A stretch of DNA of 55,904 nt from positions 1 through 55,904 of the forward strand of contig LUCW03000619.1 in assembly GCA_001586965.3 (NCBI GenBank), read 5' to 3'. Shown piece by piece: positions 33,801-48,800 of this stretch. The position numbers were made by a program, and so were the translations under genes. This stretch comes from Sphaeroforma sirkka (taxonomy: Eukaryota; Opisthokonta; Ichthyosporea; Ichthyophonida). Within the stretch, counting starts at the first letter, position 1; the number at the start of each line of letters is the position of its first letter. The notes beneath the pieces were generated by a model. That model made no database searches, was not told the DNA's origin, and was given only the letters and a program-made list of their open reading frames with translations.

Positions 33801-36800
33801 CCGTATAGGTACGAACCAGGAGAGCCCATATTGAAGGTTTCTTAACCGTTGGCCAACGATATCTAGAACTGGACCGGTCACGTACTGCAAATATTTCAAT
33901 CAGTATAGGTACTAACCAGGAGAGCCCAGATAGAAGAAGGTTTCTTAACCGTTGGCCAACGATATCTAGACTGGACCGGTCACGTACTGCAAATATTCAA
34001 TCCGTATAGGGTACGAACCAGGAGAGCCCAGATAGAAGGTTTCTTAACCGTTGGCCAACGATATCTAGACTGGACCGGTCACGTACTGCAAATATTTCAA
34101 TCAGTATAGGTACTAACCAGGAGAGCCCAGATAGAAGGTTTCTTAACCGTTGGCCAACGATATCTAGACTGGACCGGTCACGTACTGCAAATATTTCAAT
34201 CCGTATAGGTACGAACCAGGAGAGCCCATATTGAAGATTTCTTAACCGTTGGCCAACGATATCTAAGACTGGACCGGTCACGTACTGCAAATATTTCAAT
34301 CCGTATAGGTACTAACCAGGAGAGCCCAGATAGAAGATTTCTTAACCGTTGGCCAACGATATCTAGACTGGACCGGTCACGTACTGCAAATATTTCAATC
34401 CGTATAGGTACGAACCAGGAGAGCCCATATTGAAGATTTCTTAACCGTTGGCCAACGATATCTAGACTGGACCGGTCACGTACTGCAAATATTTCAATCC
34501 GTATAGGTACGAACCAGGAGAGCCCATATTGAAGAGGTTTCTTAACCGTTGGCCAACGATATCTAGACTGGACCGGTCACGTACTGCAAATATTTCAATC
34601 CGTATAGGTACGAACCAGGAGAGCCCATATTGAAGATTTCTTAACCGTTGGCCAACGATATCTAGACTGGACCGGTCACGTACTGCAAATATTTCAATCC
34701 GTATAGGTACGAACCAGGAGAGCCCATATTGAAGATTTCTTAACCGTTGGCCAACGATATCTAGACTGGACCGGTCACGTACTGCAAATATTTCAATCCG
34801 TATAGGTACGAACCAGGAGAGCCCATATTGAAGATTTCTTAACCGTTGGCCAACGATATCTAACTGGACCGGTCACGTACTGCAAATATTTCAATCCGTA
34901 TAGGTACGAACCAGGAGAGCCCATATTGAAGATTTCTTAACCGTTGGCCAACGATATCTAGACTGGACCGGTCACGTACTGCAAATATTTCAATCGTATA
35001 GGTACGAACCAGGAGAGCCCATATTGAAGATTTCTTAACCGTTGGCCAACGATATCTAGACTGGACCGGTCACGTACTGCAAATATTTCAATCCGTATAG
35101 GTACGAACCAGGAGAGCCCATATAGAAGATTTCTTAACCGTTGGCCAACGATATCTAAACTGGACCGGTCACGTACTGCAAATATTTCAATCCGTATAGG
35201 TACGAACCAGGAGAGCCCATATTGAAGATTTCTTAACCGTTGGCCAACGATATCTAGACTGGACCGGTCACGTACTGCAAATATTTCAATCCGTATAGGT
35301 ACTAACCAGGAGAGCCCATATTGAAGATTTCTTAACCGTTGGCCAACGATATCTAGACTGGACCGGTCACGTACTGCAAATATTTCAATCCGTATAGGTA
35401 CGAACCAGGAGAGCCCATATTGAAGATTTCTTAACCGTTGGCCAACGATATCTAAACTGGACCGGTCACGTACTGCAAATATTTCAATCCGTATAGGTAC
35501 GAACCAGAAGAGCCCATATTGAAGATTTCTTAACCGTTGGCCAACGATATCTAGACTGGACCGGTCACGTACTGCAAATATTTCAATCCGTATAGGTACT
35601 AACCAGGAGAGCCCATATTGAAGATTTCTTAACCGTTGGCCAACGATATCTAGACTGGACCGGTCACGTACTGCAAATATTTCAATCCGTATAGGTACGA
35701 ACCAGGAGAGCCCATATTGAAGATTTCTTAACCGTTGGCCAACGATATCTAGACTGGACCGGTCACGTACTGCAAATATTTCAATCCGTATAGGTACGAA
35801 CCAGGAGAGCCCATATTGAAGATTTCTTAACCGTTGGCCAACGATATCTAGACTGGACCGGTCACGTACTGCAAATATTTCAATCCGTATAGGTACGAAC
35901 CAGGAGAGCCCATATTGAAGATTTCTTAACCGTTGGCCAACGATATCTAGACTGGACCGGTCACGTACTGCAAATATTTCAATCCGTATAGGGTACGAAC
36001 CAGGAGAGCCCATATTGAAGATTTCTTAACCGTTGGCCAACGATATCTAGACTGGACCGGTCACGTACTGCAAATATTTCAATCCGTATAGGTACGAACC
36101 AGGAGAGCCCATATTGAAGATTTCTTAACCGTTGGCCAACGATATCTAAGACTGGACCGGTCACGTACTGCAAATATTTCAATCCGTATAGGTACGAACC
36201 AGGAGAGCCCATATTGAAGATTTCTTAACCGTTGGCCAACGATATCTAGACTGGACCGGTCACGTACTGCAAATATTTCAATCCGTATAGGTACTAACCA
36301 GGAGAGCCCATATTGAAGATTTCTTAACCGTTGGCCAACGATATCTAGACTGGACCGGTCACGTACTGCAAATATTTCAATCCGTATAGGTACGAACCAG
36401 GAGAGCCCATATTGAAGATTTCTTAACCGTTGGCCAACGATATCTAGACTGGACCGGTCACGTACTGCAAATATTTCAATCCGTATAGGTACTGAACCAG
36501 GAGAGCCCATATTGAAGATTTCTTAACCGTTGGCCAACGATATCTAGACTGGACCGGTCACGTACTGCAAATATTTCAATCCGTATAGGTACGAACCAGA
36601 AGAGCCCATATTGAAGATTTCTTAACCGTTGGCCAACGATATCTAGACTGGACCGGTCACGTACTGCAAATATTTCAATCCGTATAGGTACGAACCAGGA
36701 GAGCCCATATTGAAGATTTCTTAACCGTTGGCCAACGATATCTAAACTGGACCGGTCACGTACTGCAAATATTTCAATCCGTATAGGTACGAACCACAGA

Positions 36801-39800
36801 GAGCCCATATTGAAGATTTCTTAACCGTTGGCCAACGATATCTAGACTGGACCGGTCACGTACTGCAAATATTTCAATCCGTATAGGTACGAACCAGGAG
36901 AGCCCATATTGAAAGATTTCTTAACCGTTGGCCAACGATATCTAAACTGGACCGGTCACGTACTGCAAATATTTCAATCCGTATAGGTACGAACCAGGAG
37001 AGCCCATATTGAAGATTTCTTAACCGTTGGCCAACGATATCTAGACTGGACCGGTCACGTACTGCAAATATTTCAATCCGTATAGGTAGGTACGAACCCA
37101 GAGAGCCCATATTGAAGATTTCTTAACCGTTGGCCAACGATATCTAAACTGGACCGGTCACGTACTGCAAATATTTCAATCCGTATAGGTACGAACCAGG
37201 AGAGCCCATATTGAAGATTTCTTAACCGTTGGCCAACGATATCTAAACTGGACCGGTCACGTACTGCAAATATTTCAATCCGTATAGGTACGAACCAGGA
37301 GAGCCCATATTGAAGATTTCTTAACCGTTGGCCAACGATATCTAGACTGGACCGGTCACGTACTGCAAATATTTCAATCCGTATAGGTACGAACCAGGAG
37401 AGCCCATATTGAAGATTTCTTAACCGTTGGCCAACGATATCTAAGACTGGACCGGTCACGTACTGCAAATATTTCAATCCGTATAGGTACGAACCAGGAG
37501 AGCCCATATTGAAGATTTCTTAACCGTTGGCCAACGATATCTAGACTGGACCGGTCACGTACTGCAAATATTTCAATCCGTATAGGTACTAACCAGAAGA
37601 GCCCATATTGAAGATTTCTTAACCGTTGGCCAACGATATCTAGACTGGACCGGTCACGTACTGCAAATATTTCAATCCGTATAGGTACGAACCAGGAGAG
37701 CCCATATTGAAGATTTCTTAACCGTTGGCCAACGATATCTAAACTGGACCGGTCACGTACTGCAAATATTTCAATCCGTATAGGTACGAACCAGGAGAGC
37801 CCATATTGAAGATTTCTTAACCGTTGGCCAACGATATCTAGACTGGACCGGTCACGTACTGCAAATATTTCAATCCGTATAGGTACGAACCAGGAGAGCC
37901 CATATTGAAGATTTCTTAACCGTTGGCCAACGATATCTAAACTGGACCGGTCACGTACTGCAAATATTTCAATCCGTATAGGTACGAACCAGGAGAGCCC
38001 ATATTGAAGATTTCTTAACCGTTGGCCAACGATATCTAAACTGGACCGGTCACGTACTGCAAATATTTCAATCCGTATAGGTACGAACCAGGAGAGCCCA
38101 TATTGAAGATTTCTTAACCGTTGGCCAACGATATCTAAACTGGACCGGTCACGTACTGCAAATATTTCAATCCGTATAGGTACGAACCAGGAGAGCCCAT
38201 ATTGAAGATTTCTTAACCGTTGGCCAACGATATCTAAACTGGACCGGTCACGTACTGCAAATATTTCAATCCGTATAGGTACGAACCACAAGAGCCCATA
38301 TTGAAGATTTCTTAACCGTTGGCCAACGATATCTAGACTGGACCGGTCACGTACTGCAAATATTTCAATCCGTATAGGTACGAACCAGAAGAGCCCATAT
38401 TGAAGATTTCTTAACCGTTGGCCAACGATATCTAGACTGGACCGGTCACGTACTGCAAATATTTCAATCCGTATAGGTACGAACCAGGAGAGCCCATATT
38501 GAAGATTTCTTAACCGTTGGCCAACGATATCTAAACTGGACCGGTCACGTACTGCAAATATTTCAATCCGTATAGGTACTGAACCAGAAGAGCCCATATT
38601 GAAGATTTCTTAACCGTTGGCCAACGATATCTAGACTGGACCGGTCACGTACTGCAAAAATATTTCAATCCGTATAGGTACGAACCAGGAGAGCCCATAT
38701 TGAAGATTTCTTAACCGTTGGCCAACGATATCTAAACTGGACCGGTCACGTACTGCAAATATTTCAATCCGTATAGGTACGAACCAGGAGAGCCCATATT
38801 GAAGATTTCTTAACCGTTGGCCAACGATATCTAAACTGGACCGGTCACGTACTGCAAATATTTCAATCCGTATAGGTACGAACCAGGAGAGCCCATATTG
38901 AAGATTTCTTAACCGTTGGCCAACGATATCTAGACTGGACCGGTCACGTACTGCAAATATTTCAATCCGTATAGGTACGAACCAGAGAGAGCCCATATTG
39001 AAGATTTCTTAACCGTTGGCCAACGATATCTAGACTGGACCGGTCACGTACTGCAAATATTTCAATCCGTATAGGTACGAACCAGGAGAGCCCATATTGA
39101 AGATTTCTTAACCGTTGGCCAACGATATCTAAACTGGACCGGTCACGTACTGCAAATATTTCAATCCGTATAGGTACGAACCAGGAGAGCCCATATTGAA
39201 GATTTCTTAACCGTTGGCCAACGATATCTAAGACTGGACCGGTCACGTACTGCAAATATTTCAATCCGTATAGGTACTGAACCACAAGAGCCCATATTGA
39301 AGATTTCTTAACCGTTGGCCAACGATATCTAGACTGGACCGGTCACGTACTGCAAATATTTCAATCCGTATAGGTACGAACCAGGAGAGCCCATATTGAA
39401 GATTTCTTAACCGTTGGCCAACGATATCTAAACTGGACCGGTCACGTACTGCAAATATTTCAATCCGTATAGGTACGAACCAGGAGAGCCCATATTGAAG
39501 ATTTCTTAACCGTTGGCCAACGATATCTAGACTGGACCGGTCACGTACTGCAAATATTTCAATCCGTATAGGTACGAACCAGAAGAGCCCATATTGAAGA
39601 TTTCTTAACCGTTGGCCAACGATATCTAAACTGGACCGGTCACGTACTGCAAATATTTCAATCCGTATAGGTACGAACCAGGAGAGCCCATATTGAAGAT
39701 TTCTTAACCGTTGGCCAACGATATCTAGACTGGACCGGTCACGTACTGCAAATATTTCAATCCGTATAGGTACTAACCAGAAGAGCCCATATTGAAGATT

Positions 39801-42800
39801 TCTTAACCGTTGGCCAACGATATCTAGAATGGACCGGTCACGTACTGCAAATATTTCAATCCGTATAGGTACGAACCAGGAGAGCCCATATTGAAGATTT
39901 CTTAACCGTTGGCCAACGATATCTAAACTGGACCGGTCACGTACTGCAAATATTTCAATCCGTATAGGTACTGACCACAAGAGCCCATATTGAAGATTTC
40001 TTAACCGTTGGCCAACGATATCTAGACTGGACCGGTCACGTACTGCAAATATTTCAATCCGTATAGGTACGAACCAGGAGAGCCCATATTGAAGATTTCT
40101 TAACCGTTGGCCAACGATATCTAGACTGGACCGGTCACGTACTGCAAATATTTCAATCCGTATAGGTACGAACCAGAAGAGCCCATATTGAAGATTTCTT
40201 AACCGTTGGCCAACGATATCTAGACTGGACCGGTCACGTACTGCAAATATTTCAATCCGTATAGGTACGAACCAGGAGAGCCCATATTGAAGATTTCTTA
40301 ACCGTTGGCCAACGATATCTAAACTGGACCGGTCACGTACTGCAAATATTTCAATCCGTATAGGTACGAACCAGGAGAGCCCATATTGAAGATTTCTTAA
40401 CCGTTGGCCAACGATATCTAAACTGGACCGGTCACGTACTGCAAATATATTTCAATCCGTATAGGTACGAACCAGGAGAGCCCATATTGAAGATTTTTCT
40501 TAACCGTTGGCCAACGATATCTAAACTGGACCGGTCACGTACTGCAAATATTTCAATCCGTATAGGTACGAACCAGGAGAGCCCATATTGAAGATTTCTT
40601 AACCGTTGGCCAACGATATCTAAACTGGACCGGTCACGTACTGCAAATATTTCAATCCGTATAGGTACGAACCAGGAGAGCCCATATTGAAGATTTCTTA
40701 ACCGTTGGCCAACGATATCTAGACTGGACCGGTCACGTACTGCAAATATTTCAATCCGTATAGGTACGAACCAGGAGAGCCCATATTGAAGATTTCTTAA
40801 CCGTTGGCCAACGATATCTAAACTGGACCGGTCACGTACTGCAAATATTTCAATCCGTATAGGTACTAACCAGAAGAGCCCATATTGAAGATTTCTTAAC
40901 CGTTGGCCAACGATATCTAGACTGGATGGACCGGTCACGTACTGCAAATATTTCAATCCGTATAGGTACGAACCAGGAGAGCCCATATTGAAGATTTTCT
41001 TAACCGTTGGCCAACGATATCTAAACTGGACCGGTCACGTACTGCAAATATTTCAATCCGTATAGGTACTGACCACAAGAGCCCATATTGAAGATTTCTT
41101 AACCGTTGGCCAACGATATCTAGAACTGGACCGGTCACGTACTGCAAATATTTCAATCCGTATAGGTACGAACCAGGAGAGCCCATATTGAAGATTTCTT
41201 AACCGTTGGCCAACGATATCTAAACTGGACCGGTCACGTACTGCAAATATTTCAATCCGTATAGGTACGAACCAGGAGAGCCCATATTGAAGATTTCTTA
41301 ACCGTTGGCCAACGATATCTAAACTGGACCGGTCACGTACTGCAAATATTTCAATCCGTATAGGTACGAACCAGGAGAGCCCATATTGAAGATTTCTTAA
41401 CCGTTGGCCAACGATATCTAGACTGGACCGGTCACGTACTGCAAATATTTCAATCCGTATAGGTACGAACCAGGAGAGCCCATATTGAAGATTTCTTAAC
41501 CGTTGGCCAAACGATATCTAGACTGGACCGGTCACGTACTGCAAATATTTCAATCCGTATAGGTACTGAACCACAAGAGCCCATATTGAAGATTTCTTAA
41601 CCGTTGGCCAACGATATCTAGACTGGACCGGTCACGTACTGCAAATATTTCAATCCGTATAGGTACGAACCAGGAGAGCCCATATTGAAGATTTCTTAAC
41701 CGTTGGCCAACGATATCTAAACTGGACCGGTCACGTACTGCAAATATTTCAATCCGTATAGGTACTGAACCAGGAGAGCCCATATTGAAGATTTCTTAAC
41801 CGTTGGCCAACGATATCTAGACTGGACCGGTCACGTACTGCAAATATTTCAATCCGTATAGGTACTAACCAGAAGAGCCCATATTGAAGATTTCTTAACC
41901 GTTGGCCAACGATATCTAGACTGGACCGGTCACGTACTGCAAAATATTTCAATCCGTATAGGTACGAACCAGGAGAGCCCATATTGAAGATTTCTTACCG
42001 TTGGCCAACGATATCTAGACTGGACCGGTCACGTACTGCAAATATTTCAATCCGTATAGGTACGAACCAGGAGAGCCCATATTGAAGATTTCTTAACCGT
42101 TGGCCAACGATATCTAAACTGGACCGGTCACGTACTGCAAATATTTCAATCCGTATAGGTACGAACCAGGAGAGCCCATATTGAAGATTTCTTAACCGTT
42201 GGCCAACGATATCTAAACTGGACCGGTCACGTACTGCAAATATTTCAATCCGTATAGGTACGAACCAGGAGAGCCCATATTGAAGATTTCTTAACCGTTG
42301 GCCAACGATATCTAAACTGGACCGGTCACGTACTGCAAATATTTCAATCAATCCGTATAGGTACGAACCAGGAGAGCCCATATTGAAGATTTCTTAACCG
42401 TTGGCCAACGATATCTAGACTGGACCGGTCACGTACTGCAAATATTTCAATCCGTATAGGTACTAACCAGAAGAGCCCATATTGAAGATTTCTAACCGTT
42501 GGCCAACGATATCTAGGAACTGGACCGGTCACGTACTGCAAATATTTCAATCCGTATAGGTACGAACCAGGAGAGCCCATATTGAAGATTTCTTAACCGT
42601 TGGCCAACGATATCTAAACTGGACCGGTCACGTACTGCAAATATTTCAATCCGTATAGGTACGAACCAGGAGAGCCCATATTGAAGATTTCTTAACCGTT
42701 GGCCAACGATATCTAAACTGGACCGGTCACGTACTGCAAATATTTCAATCCGTATAGGTACTGAACCAGAAGAGCCCATATTGAAGATTTCTTAACCGTT

Positions 42801-45800
42801 GGCCAACGATATCTAGACTGGACCGGTCACGTACTGCAAATATTTCAATCCGTATAGGTACGAACCAGGAGAGCCCATATTGAAGATTTCTTAACCGTTG
42901 GCCAACGATATCTAAACTGGACCGGTCACGTACTGCAAATATTTCAATCCGTATAGGTACTGACCACAAGAGCCCATATTGAAGATTTCTTAACCGTTGG
43001 CCAACGATATCTAGACTGGACCGGTCACGTACTGCAAATATTTCAATCCGTATAGGTACTAACCAGAAGAGCCCATATTGAAGATTTCTTAACCGTTGGC
43101 CAACGATATATCTAGACTGGACCGGTCACGTACTGCAAATATTTCAATCCGTATAGGTACGAACCAGGAGAGCCCATATTGAAGATTTCTTAACCGTTGG
43201 CCAACGATATCTAAACTGGACCGGTCACGTACTGCAAATATTTCAATCCGTATAGGTACTAACCAGAAGAGCCCATATTGAAGATTTCTTAACCGTTGGC
43301 CAACGATATCTAGAACTGGACCGGTCACGTACTGCAAATATTTCAATCCGTATAGGTACGAACCAGGAGAGCCCATATTGAAGATTTCTTAACCGTTGGC
43401 CAACGATATCTAAACTGGACCGGTCACGTACTGCAAATATTTCAATCCGTATAGGTACTGAACCACAAGAGCCCATATTGAAGATTTCTTAACCGTTGGC
43501 CAACGATATCTAGACTGGACCGGTCACGTACTGCAAATATTTCAATCCGTATAGGTACGAACCAGGAGAGCCCATATTGAAGATTTCTTAACCGTTGGCC
43601 AACGATATCTAAACTGGACCGGTCACGTACTGCAAATATTTCAATCCGTATAGGTACGAACCAGGAGAGCCCATATTGAAGATTTCTTAACCGTTGGCCA
43701 ACGATATCTAAACTGGACCGGTCACGTACTGCAAATATTTCAATCGTATAGGTACGAACCAGGAGAGCCCATATTGAAGATTTCTTAACCGTTGGCCAAC
43801 GATATCTAGACTGGACCGGTCACGTACTGCAAATATTTCAATCCGTATAGGTACTGAAACCAGGAGAGCCCATATTGAAGATTTCTTAACCGTTGGCCAA
43901 CGATATCTAAACTGGACCGGTCACGTACTGCAAATATATTTCAATCCGTATAGGTACGAACCAGGAGAGCCCATATTGAAGATTTCTTAACCGTTGGCCA
44001 ACGATATCTAAACTGGACCGGTCACGTACTGCAAATATTTCAATCCGTATAGGTACGAACCAGGAGAGCCCATATTGAAGATTTCTTAACCGTTGGCCAA
44101 CGATATCTAGACTGGACCGGTCACGTACTGCAAATATTTCAATCCGTATAGGTACGAACCAGGAGAGCCCATATTGAAGATTTCTTAACCGTTGGCCAAC
44201 GATATCTAGAACTGGACCGGTCACGTACTGCAAATATTTCAATCCGTATAGGTACGAACCAGGAGAGCCCATATTGAAGATTTCTTAACCGTTGGCCAAC
44301 GATATCTAGACTGGACCGGTCACGTACTGCAAATATTTCAATCCGTATAGGTACGAACCAGAGAGAGCCCATATTGAAGATTTCTTAACCGTTGGCCAAC
44401 GATATCTAAACTGGACCGGTCACGTACTGCAAATATTTCAATCCGTAGGTAGGTACTAACCAGAAGAGCCCATATTGAAGATTTCTTAACCGTTGGCCAA
44501 CGATATCTAGACTGGACCGGTCACGTACTGCAAATATTTCAATCCGTATAGGTACGAACCAGGAGAGCCCATATTGAAGATTTCTTAACCGTTGGCCAAC
44601 GATATCTAAACTGGACCGGTCACGTACTGCAAATATTTCAATCCGTATAGGTACGAACCACAAGAGCCCATATTGAAGATTTCTTAACCGTTGGCCAACG
44701 ATATCTAGACTGGACCGGTCACGTACTGCAAATATTTCAATCCGTATAGGTACGAACCAGGAGAGCCCATATTGAAGATTTCTTAACCGTTGGCCAACGA
44801 TATCTAAACTGGACCGGTCACGTACTGCAAATATTTCAATCCGTATAGGTACGAACCAGGAGAGCCCATATTGAAGATTTCTTAACCGTTGGCCAACGAT
44901 ATCTAAACTGGACCGGTCACGTACTGCAAATATTTCAATCCGTATAGGTACTAACCAGAAGAGCCCATATTGAAGATTTCTTAACCGTTGGCCAACGATA
45001 TAGAACTGGACCGGTCACGTACTGCAAATATTTCAATCCGTATAGGTACGAACCAGGAGAGCCCATATTGAAGATTTCTTAACCGTTGGCCAACGATATA
45101 TCTAAACTGGACCGGTCACGTACTGCAAATATTTCAATCCGTATAGGTACTGACCACAAGAGCCCATATTGAAGATTTCTTAACCGTTGGCCAACGATAT
45201 CTAGACTGGACCGGTCACGTACTGCAAATATTTCAATCCGTATAGGTACGAAACCAGAAGAGCCCATATTGAAGATTTCTTAACCGTTGGCCAACGATAT
45301 CTAGACTGGACCGGTCACGTACTGCAAATATTTCAATCCGTATAGGTACGAACCAGGAGAGCCCATATTGAAGATTTCTTAACCGTTGGCCAACGATATC
45401 TAAACTGGACCGGTCACGTACTGCAAATATTTCAATCCGTATAGGTACGAACCAGGAGAGCCCATATTGAAGATTTCTTAACCGTTGGCCAACGATATCT
45501 AAATGGACTGGACCGGTCACGTACTGCAAATATTTCAATCCGTATAGGTACGAACCAGGAGAGCCCATATTGAAGATTTCTTAACCGTTGGCCAACGATA
45601 TCTCTAAACTGGACCGGTCACGTACTGCAAATATTTCAATCCGTATAGGTACGAACCAGGAGAGCCCATATTGAAGATTTCTTAACCGTTGGCCAACGAT
45701 ATCTAAACTGGACCGGTCACGTACTGCAAATATTTCAATCCGTATAGGTACTAACCAGAAGAGCCCATATTGAAGATTTCTTAACCGTTGGCCAACGATA

Positions 45801-48800
45801 TCTAGACTGGACCGGTCACGTACTGCAAATATTTCAATCCGTATAGGGTACGAACCAGGAGAGCCCATATTGAAGATTTCTTAACCGTTGGCCAACGATA
45901 TCTAAACTGGACCGGTCACGTACTGCAAATATTTCAATCCGTATAGGTACTAACCAGAAGAGCCCATATTGAAGATTTCTTAACCGTTGGCCAACGATAT
46001 CTAGACGGACCGGACCGGTCACGTACTGCAAATATTTCAATCCGTATAGGTACGAACCAGGAGAGCCCATATTGAAGATTTCTTAGCCGTTGGCCAACGA
46101 TATCTAAACTGGACCGGTCACGTACTGCAAATATTTCAATCCGTATAGGTACTGAACCACAAGAGCCCATATTGAAGATTTCTTAACCGTTGGCCAACGA
46201 TATCTAGACTGGACCGGTCACGTACTGCAAATATTTCAATCCGTATAGGTACTAACCAGAAGAGCCCATATTGAAGATTTCTTAACCGTTGGCCAACGAC
46301 GATATCTAGACTGGACCGGTCACGTACTGCAAATATTTCAATCCGTATAGGTACGAACCAGGAGAGCCCATATTGAAGATTTCTTAACCGTTGGCCAACG
46401 ATATCTAAACTGGACCGGTCACGTACTGCAAATATTTCAATCCGTATAGGTACGAACCAGGAGAGCCCATATTGAAGATTTCTTAACCGTTGGCCAACGA
46501 TATCTAAACTGGACCGGTCACGTACTGCAAATATATTTTCAATCCGTATAGGTACGAACCAGGAGAGCCCATATTGAAGATTTCTTAACCGTTGGCCAAC
46601 GATATCTAAACTGGACCGGTCACGTACTGCAAATATTTCAATCCGTATAGGTACGAACCAGGAGAGCCCATATTGAAGATTTCTTAACCGTTGGCCAACG
46701 ATATCTAAACTGGACCGGTCACGTACTGCAAATATTTCAATCCGTATAGGTACTGAACCAGGAGAGCCCATATTGAAGATTTCTTAACCGTTGGCCAACG
46801 ATATCTAGACTGGACCGGTCACGTACTGCAAATATTTCAATCCGTATAGGTACTAACCAGAAGAGCCCATATTGAAGATTTCTTAACCGTTGGCCAACGA
46901 TATCTAGACTGGACCGGTCACGTACTGCAAATATTTCAATCCGTATAGGTACGAACCAGGAGAGCCCATATTGAAGATTTCTTAACCGTTGGCCAACGAT
47001 ATCTAAACTGGACCGGTCACGTACTGCAAATATTTCAATCCGTATAGGTACGAACCACAAGAGCCCATATTGAAGATTTCTTAACCGTTGGCCAACGATA
47101 TCTAGACTGGACCGGTCACGTACTGCAAATATTTCAATCCGTATAGGTACGAACCAGGAGAGCCCATATTGAAGATTTCTTAACCGTTGGCCAACGATAT
47201 CTAAACTGGACCGGTCACGTACTGCAAAATATTTCAATCCGTATAGGTACTAACCAGAAGAGCCCGTATTGAAGATTTCTTAACCGTTGGCCAACGATAT
47301 CTAGAATGGACCGGTCACGTACTGCAAATATTTCAATCCGTATAGGTACGAACCAGGAGAGCCCATATTGAAGATTTCTTAACCGTTGGCCAACGATATC
47401 TAAACTGGACCGGTCACGTACTGCAAATATTTCAATCCGTATAGGTACGAACCAGGAGAGCCCATATTGAAGATTTCTTAACCGTTGGCCAACGATATAT
47501 CTAAACTGGACCGGTCACGTACTGCAAATATTTCAATCCGTATAGGTACGAACCAGGAGAGCCCATATTGAAGATTTCTTAACCGTTGGCCAACGATATC
47601 TAAACTGGACCGGTCACGTACTGCAAATATTTCAATCCGTATAGGTACGAACCAGGAGAGCCCATATTGAAGATTTCTTAACCGTTGGCCAACGATATCT
47701 AGACTGGACCGGTCACGTACTGCAAATATTTCAATCCGTATAGGTACTAACCAGAAGAGCCCATATTGAAGATTTCTTAACCGTTGGCCAACGATATCTA
47801 GACTGGACCGGTCACGTACTGCAAATATTTCAATCCGTATAGGTACGAACCAGGAGAGCCCATATTGAAGATTTCTTAACCGTTGGCCAACGATATCTAA
47901 ACTGGACCGGTCACGTACTGCAAATATTTCAATCCGTATAGGTACTGACCACAAGAGCCCATATTGAAGATTTCTTAACCGTTGGCCAACGATATCTAGA
48001 CTGGACCGGTCACGTACTGCAAATATTTCAATCCGTATAGGTACGAACCAGGAGAGCCCATATTGAAGATTTCTTAACCGTTGGCCAACGATATCTAGAA
48101 CTGGACCGGTCACGTACTGCAAATATTTCAATCCGTATAGGTACGAACCAGGAGAGCCCATATTGAAGATTTCTTAACCGTTGGCCAACGATATCTAAAC
48201 TGGACCGGTCACGTACTGCAAATATTTCAATCCGTATAGGTACTAACCAGAAGAGCCCATATTGAAGATTTCTTAACCGTTGGCCAACGATATCTAGACT
48301 GGACCGGTCACGTACTGCAAATATTTCAATCCGTATAGGTACGAACCAGGAGAGCCCATATTGAAGATTTCTTATCCGTTGGCCAACGATATCTAAACTG
48401 GACCGGTCACGTACTGCAAATATTTCAATCCGTATAGGTACTAACCACAAGAGCCCATATTGAAGATTTCTTAACCGTTGGCCAACGATATCTAGACTGG
48501 ACCGGTCACGTACTGCAAATATTTCAATCCGTATAGGTACGAACCAGGAGAGCCCATATTGAAGATTTCTTAACCGTTGGCCAACGATATCTAAACTGGA
48601 CCGGTCACGTACTGCAAATATTTCAATCCGTATAGGTACGAAACCAGAAGAGCCCATATTGAAGATTTCTTAACCGTTGGCCAACGATATCTAAGACTGG
48701 ACCGGTCACGTACTGCAAATATTTCAATCCGTATAGGTACGAACCAGGAGAGCCCATATTGAAGATTTCTTAACCGTTGGCCAACGATATCTAAACTGGA

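Noticed and set aside
34400-34500. CENP-B box in the satellite (CGTTGG..A.CG)
   Set aside because: Only about half of the positions of the 17-bp box agree, and the key CGGG part is absent; the similarity comes from the CGTTGG of the palindrome.
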